DNA of 9,732 bases from Rhodanobacteraceae bacterium. Lineage in GTDB: Bacteria > Pseudomonadota > Gammaproteobacteria > Xanthomonadales > SZUA-5. The notes below the pieces were generated by a model that was not told where the DNA came from, made no database searches, and worked only from the letters and a program-made list of their open reading frames with translations. A program made the position numbers and the translations under genes. This document shows, in pieces, positions 7,238 through 9,732 of this stretch. Position 1 is the stretch's first letter. Each line of letters opens with the position of its first letter. The stretch lies in contig QIMA01000226.1 in NCBI GenBank assembly GCA_003233535.1, positions 1-9,732 on the forward strand. The letters are read 5' to 3'.

Positions 7238-7390
7238 CCCGGATATTTCATAAACTTCACGCGCCCTTGATCGCCCAGTGCCTTTTCCTCAGTCGGGTGT
7301 ATGAACCACTACACTGCTCTTTTTAGAAAGACCACTGGCCTAGCTATGTCCTGTGCGATCATCGCGCGAGTTCACGAAATACCCGGGCTA
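7235..7390 (+). repeat. Long palindromic MITE-like element filling the era-recO spacer
   Basis: This 156-bp copy has 21-bp terminal inverted repeats (7235-7255 and 7370-7390) matching at 18 of 21 positions. TA is at both ends. Pairing continues inward through GATCGC (7269-7274 with 7355-7360) and CCAGTG (7275-7280 with 7333-7338), giving a long imperfect stem. The centre holds a small hairpin, GTGTA-N8-TACAC (7297-7314). It is homologous along its length to 8871-9036 in the opposite orientation, including an identical 28-bp core (7287-7314). Removing the element and one TA leaves era ending in TAG with a 16-base gap to recO, a plausible ancestral operon junction. It has no coding capacity that I can support. 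Confidence 0.88.
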
Positions 7391-7407
7391 GTGGCGGCGA
7401 GCAGAGC

Positions 7408-8121
7408 GTGCGTCTGAACCAGCAAAGTGCGTACCTGCTACATCGCCGGGCCCACGGCGAGCGCAGTATGCTGGTTGAGCTGTGGACCAGGGAGCATGGT
7501 CGCTTGCCGGCGATCGCCCGCCAAGTCCGCGGCGGTAGCGGTGAGCGCTCGGCCGCGCTGTCTCCATTCAATCGACTGAGCGTGGACTTAAGCGGTCGTG
7601 GGGACGTACTCACGCTGGTGCGTTGGGAGGTCGAGGGCGCTCCCAGTTTGCTGCGTGGCGCAGTCTCGTTGGCGGGCATGTACGTTAACGAGCTGTTAGC
7701 GCGTTTGCTCGCCCGTGGTGACGCCAACGCCGAGCTGTTTGATCACTATCGCGAGCTGATTGAGCGTTTGCCGAACGAGAGCCGAACAGATTGGCTGTTG
7801 CGCCGGTTTGAAAAACAGCTGTTGGAGCAGTTGGGGTATGGCCTGGACCTGAGCGCAACCGCCGATGGTGAAATGATCGTCGCTGACGCCCGCTATCGCG
7901 TGGATTTGGACCGTGGTGTGCGCGAGATGGTGGGTGATCAGGGGTGCTCGGGCGGCGCGTTGATTGCCTTGGCCTGCATTGCCACCGATCCGCCCAGCAG
8001 TGCGATCTGCAACGAGCAGCGAAAAATGATGCGCGCGATGTTTCTAGAGTTGTTAGCCGGGCGACCGCTAAGCACTTGGCAGTGGTCTCAGGCGCTCAAC
8101 CAAGCGAGTACAGTACGCTGA
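7408..8121 (+). CDS. recO: DNA repair protein RecO
   Basis: This 237-residue RecFOR-pathway mediator helps load RecA on SSB-coated single-stranded DNA and promotes annealing. The N-terminal OB-fold region (about 1-80) begins with the typical MRLNQQSAYLLHRRAHGERS and includes VELWTREHGRLPAIARQVRG. The helical C-terminal part has MYVNELLARLL (91-101) and LRRFEKQLLEQLGYGLDL (131-148). No zinc-finger CxxC pair is seen, as in many gammaproteobacterial RecO proteins. Length is close to E. coli RecO (242). The start is GTG 7408, 17 bases beyond the end of the repeat element, with only a weak GGCGGCGAG before it. Expression now depends on read-through of the element's hairpin or on a promoter inside it. 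It converges on the receiver-Hpt gene with 31 bases between stops. Confidence 0.95.
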   Translation: MRLNQQSAYLLHRRAHGERSMLVELWTREHGRLPAIARQVRGGSGERSAALSPFNRLSVDLSGRGDVLTLVRWEVEGAPSLLRGAVSLAGMYVNELLARLLARGDANAELFDHYRELIERLPNESRTDWLLRRFEKQLLEQLGYGLDLSATADGEMIVADARYRVDLDRGVREMVGDQGCSGGALIALACIATDPPSSAICNEQRKMMRAMFLELLAGRPLSTWQWSQALNQASTVR

Positions 8122-8152
8122 CGCGCAGGTTGGGTAACGCCGCCCAGAACGC

Positions 8153-8833
8153 TCATCCCGGTTTGATTCGCCCTAGCGCTCGAGCCACGGCCTCCTCCCA
8201 TTGCCTCAAGGCGTGGGCTGACAGGCTCTCGGACCTGATTTGTTCATGCAAATGCTGACTTGCATTGCGCAGGCGCGGTAAGCCGCACAGCGCCGAAGAG
8301 GCCTTCAGTTTATGCAGGAGTTCGAGCGCTTCAGGCGGGTGATTTTTGTCGATCAGCTGGGGTAGTTGCTGTTGATCACGGAGCAGCTCTCTGCGCAGCA
8401 GCGTGCGCAGTCCGCCGAGTACGCTCAGGCCCGCGCCCAATGCAGTGCCTGCCGCATCATCGTCGATATCCGGAAGATCCTCTGCCGGCGTCGGGTCTGC
8501 CAGGGCAGGGCTGGGTGCTAGCCCGCGCAGCGCTCTGCTCAGATCAGTCGTTGACAGCGGTTTGTGCATCCAGTCGTTGCCCGTTCCTGGCGCATCGCCG
8601 CTCATCAGCAACAGTTTGCTGCGCACTGCCAGGTGCTGCTGCAAGTCGCGGCCATCACCATCAGGAAGGCGTACATCGGCGATGACCGCGTCAAAATGCT
8701 GCTTGTTCAGCGCCTTAAGCGCATCGGTCATGTTGCCGGTAGTGACGCATTCGTGACCTTCGCTGAGCAACCACTCGCTGATGTAGCGGCGATTGACCAC
8801 ATCATCTTCGGCTACTAGAACTTTCAGACTCAT
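8153..8833 (-). CDS. Response regulator receiver protein with C-terminal Hpt domain
   Basis: This 226-residue cytoplasmic phosphorelay protein has two domains. The receiver (about 3-105) has the acidic cluster E9-D10-D11, phospho-acceptor D53 in AVIADVRLPDGDG, Ser78 in LLMSGD and Lys91 in HKPL. A Pro/Ala/Asp-rich linker (about 106-130) follows. The C-terminal part (about 135-222) is helical and carries ELLHKLKASSALCG, where H174 fits the phosphorylatable His of Hpt domains (pattern HxLKxSxxxxG). There is no DNA-binding or enzymatic output domain and no kinase core, so it probably shuttles phosphate between proteins rather than acting on DNA. No partner kinase is visible in the window. The ATG at 8831-8833 gives the canonical MSLKVLVAEDD. 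Only 37 bases separate the start from a repeat element. Confidence 0.88.
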   Translation of the reverse strand: MSLKVLVAEDDVVNRRYISEWLLSEGHECVTTGNMTDALKALNKQHFDAVIADVRLPDGDGRDLQQHLAVRSKLLLMSGDAPGTGNDWMHKPLSTTDLSRALRGLAPSPALADPTPAEDLPDIDDDAAGTALGAGLSVLGGLRTLLRRELLRDQQQLPQLIDKNHPPEALELLHKLKASSALCGLPRLRNASQHLHEQIRSESLSAHALRQWEEAVARALGRIKPG

Positions 8834-8863
8834 ACCAATTCACTGTGCGTACGGCAGTGGGGG

Positions 8864-8890
8864 ATGATACTAGCCCGGATGTTTCGTAAA
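8864..8890 (-). promoter_or_regulatory. Weak candidate promoter spanning repeat edge, for receiver-Hpt gene
   Basis: On the minus strand TATCAT (8864-8869) matches five of six bases of a sigma-70 -10 box and would start transcription about 24 bases before the ATG at 8833. A partial -35, TTTACG (8885-8890), lies 15 bases upstream inside the terminal repeat of the element at 8871-9036. The spacing is short and the -35 weak. If real, the inserted element supplies half of the promoter. Confidence 0.2.
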
Positions 8891-9036
8891 CTCGCGCGAT
8901 GCTCGCGCAGGACATTGGTAGGCCAGTGGTTTTGCTGCAGGAGCGGTGTAGTGGTTCATACACCCGACTGAGGGAAAATCGCTGGGCGATCAAGGGCCTA
9001 GCGAGGGCGCGTGAAGTTTATGAAACAGCCGGGCTA
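8871..9036 (-). repeat. Long palindromic MITE-like element, inverted copy
   Basis: This 166-bp copy has 21-bp terminal inverted repeats (8871-8891 and 9016-9036) matching at 19 of 21 positions and TA at both ends. It is assigned to the minus strand only because it is reverse-oriented relative to 7235-7390. The two share an identical 28-bp core (8946-8973). The central hairpin here is GGTGTA-N8-TACACC (8945-8964). It differs mainly by an 11-base insertion, CCTAGCGAGGG (8997-9007), near the right end. It sits between the divergent receiver-Hpt gene and the exported-protein gene. Open frames across it on both strands look like chance. Confidence 0.88.
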
Positions 9037-9051
9037 GCCCGGCTGTTTCAT
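9020..9051. repeat. Perfect 32-bp palindrome at the junction of two elements
   Basis: The right end of the long element and the left end of the short one meet at a shared CTAG (9034-9037). The 16 bases ATGAAACAGCCGGGCT (9020-9035) are followed immediately by their exact reverse complement (9036-9051), with no loop. Such a sequence can extrude as a cruciform or fold as a hairpin when transcribed. Confidence 0.9.
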
Positions 9052-9114
9052 GAAGCCTCTGCTGCGGTCGCCGATTTCGTCACCTCGCGACGAATCTCAT
9101 GAAGTATGCGGCTA
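9035..9114 (+). repeat. Short palindromic MITE-like element abutting the long copy
   Basis: This 80-bp copy begins TAGCCCGGCTGTTTCATGAA and ends ATGAAGTATGCGGCTA, with TA at both ends; its left TA is the right TA of the preceding element. The outer arms are more diverged than in the other copies (the right arm reads TAGCCGCATACTTCATGA when reversed). The stretch CCTCGCGACGAATCTCATGA matches the short copy at 2327-2390 exactly, placing it in the short class. Its right end lies 57 bases before the exported-protein start. Confidence 0.8.
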
Positions 9115-9171
9115 AGTCGGGCAATCAGGCGCTGACCCGCAACCCTCGGGACAGTGTCAATCTGGAGACTG

Positions 9172-9732
9172 ATGATCGGATATTCCAACGCTCGGCGAGA
9201 AATGGCCAAACACTATGCGTGCTTGAGTAGCTTGCTGTTGCTGCTCTCGACCTCAGTACTGGCTTCCGAATGGCAGTTAAAACTGCGCTCGGGCAGCGTC
9301 GGCGAGGTCCGGGTGGAGCGAGTGCAGGCGCAGTTGACGCTGGCTGACGATGGCAGCGTGCAGCTTGATCACGGCCGCTCCAGATTCTGGGTCGGTGATC
9401 GAGAGCTGCCGGCGCAAAACTGGCAGCTTGGCCTCACTGAGCAGTCTGCGGGCGGGCAGGGCGGTCACTTGGCACTGCGTCTAACCGGAGGACCGCGAAT
9501 GCGCGGCAGCTGGAGCCGCAGCAGTGCCGGCCAGGTTCGCGTCGACCTGCTAAAGGGCGCGCTGACGATGCAGTTCGACGATGCACAACGGTGGTCGTTG
9601 AGGCTCAAGTCGCTGCCGCTAGCGCCGTGGCGAGAACTGCTCGGAGAGCAACTCGGTTGGACACCCACGACCTTGGCCGGCAGCTTGAGAGCAAACGTCA
9701 CCCAGCGCCCTGGCAAACCCGTTCAGATCGAG
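9172..9732 (+). CDS. Exported protein of unknown family (N-terminal part, runs off window)
   Basis: The frame is open from ATG 9172 to the window end (187 codons) without a stop. A hydrophobic segment, CLSSLLLLLSTSVLA, preceded by basic residues looks like a signal peptide cleaved after VLA, so the product is probably periplasmic or outer-membrane associated. Two starts are possible: ATG 9172, with GGAG at 9164-9167, and ATG 9202, which gives a more usual n-region (MAKHYACL). The mature part alternates short polar and hydrophobic stretches (SVGEVRVERVQAQLTLADDGSVQLDHG, then GGHLALRLTGG, GQVRVDLLKGAL and RWSLRLKSLPLAPWRELL), as in beta-rich AsmA/YdbH/TamB-like proteins. That resemblance is impressionistic and I do not assign a family. 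Codon use resembles the other genes. It is divergent from the receiver-Hpt gene across two repeat elements. Confidence 0.6.
   Translation, partial: MIGYSNARREMAKHYACLSSLLLLLSTSVLASEWQLKLRSGSVGEVRVERVQAQLTLADDGSVQLDHGRSRFWVGDRELPAQNWQLGLTEQSAGGQGGHLALRLTGGPRMRGSWSRSSAGQVRVDLLKGALTMQFDDAQRWSLRLKSLPLAPWRELLGEQLGWTPTTLAGSLRANVTQRPGKPVQIE

Noticed and set aside
8122..8152. Bidirectional terminator between the convergent recO and receiver-Hpt genes
   Set aside because: No stable stem followed by a T-run on either strand in the 31-bp gap.
8841..8859. CACTG-N9-CAGTG upstream of the receiver-Hpt gene as an operator
   Set aside because: Five-base arms are too short to distinguish from chance, and no regulator is indicated.
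8802..8993. 63-codon open frame on the minus strand covering part of the long repeat and the start of the receiver-Hpt gene
   Set aside because: It lies largely in non-coding repeat sequence and overlaps the receiver gene in another frame. The homologous element at 7235-7390 does not keep the same frame open.
8899..9102. 67-codon open frame on the + strand through both abutting elements
   Set aside because: It crosses the element boundary and its content is dictated by palindromic repeats. No ribosome-binding site or family resemblance.

Overview
The window is a housekeeping block from a gammaproteobacterium with moderate to high GC. It carries the sigma-E/RseA/RseB stress module, followed by lepA, lepB, a DUF4845 gene, rnc, era and recO, all on the + strand. 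This order is typical of Gammaproteobacteria, and the DUF4845 gene between lepB and rnc points the same way. I cannot name the genus. A Xanthomonadales-like or neighbouring lineage is possible but not demonstrated.

Layout. Bases 1-229 hold perhaps the last codons of an upstream gene and a candidate sigma-E-type promoter. Bases 230-2329 hold rpoE, rseA and rseB, tightly packed, with an ATGA stop/start overlap between rpoE and rseA. Bases 2505-4298 are lepA (EF4). Bases 4398-7237 are lepB, DUF4845, rnc and era, with a 4-nt gap between lepB and DUF4845 and another ATGA overlap between rnc and era. recO is at 7408-8121. A convergent gene on the minus strand (8153-8833) encodes a receiver domain joined to a histidine phosphotransfer (Hpt) domain. 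A secreted protein of unknown family starts near 9172 and runs off the window.

The least ordinary part is a family of small non-coding palindromic elements: 2327-2390, 7235-7390, 8871-9036 and 9035-9114. All begin TAGCCCGG and end in TA. They fall into two size classes (64-80 bp and 156-166 bp). They carry terminal inverted repeats of about 20 bp and are flanked by or end in TA, as expected of a MITE family that duplicates a TA target. They sit in rseB-lepA, era-recO and the divergent promoter region upstream of the receiver-Hpt gene. In two cases the host gene's TAG stop codon is the first triplet of the element. Two copies abut and form a perfect 32-bp palindrome. The arms of each copy tend to match each other better than they match other copies, so the hairpin itself appears to be maintained. 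By analogy with the Neisseria Correia/NEMIS elements they may form RNase III-processed hairpins within operon mRNAs. That functional idea is inference.

How the genes work together. RpoE, RseA and RseB form an envelope-stress switch: sigma factor, membrane anti-sigma factor and periplasmic sensor. LepA acts on ribosomes, LepB cleaves signal peptides at the inner membrane, RNase III and Era act in rRNA processing and 30S assembly, and RecO acts in RecFOR repair. The genes are mostly linked as one or a few transcription units, now punctuated by the repeats.
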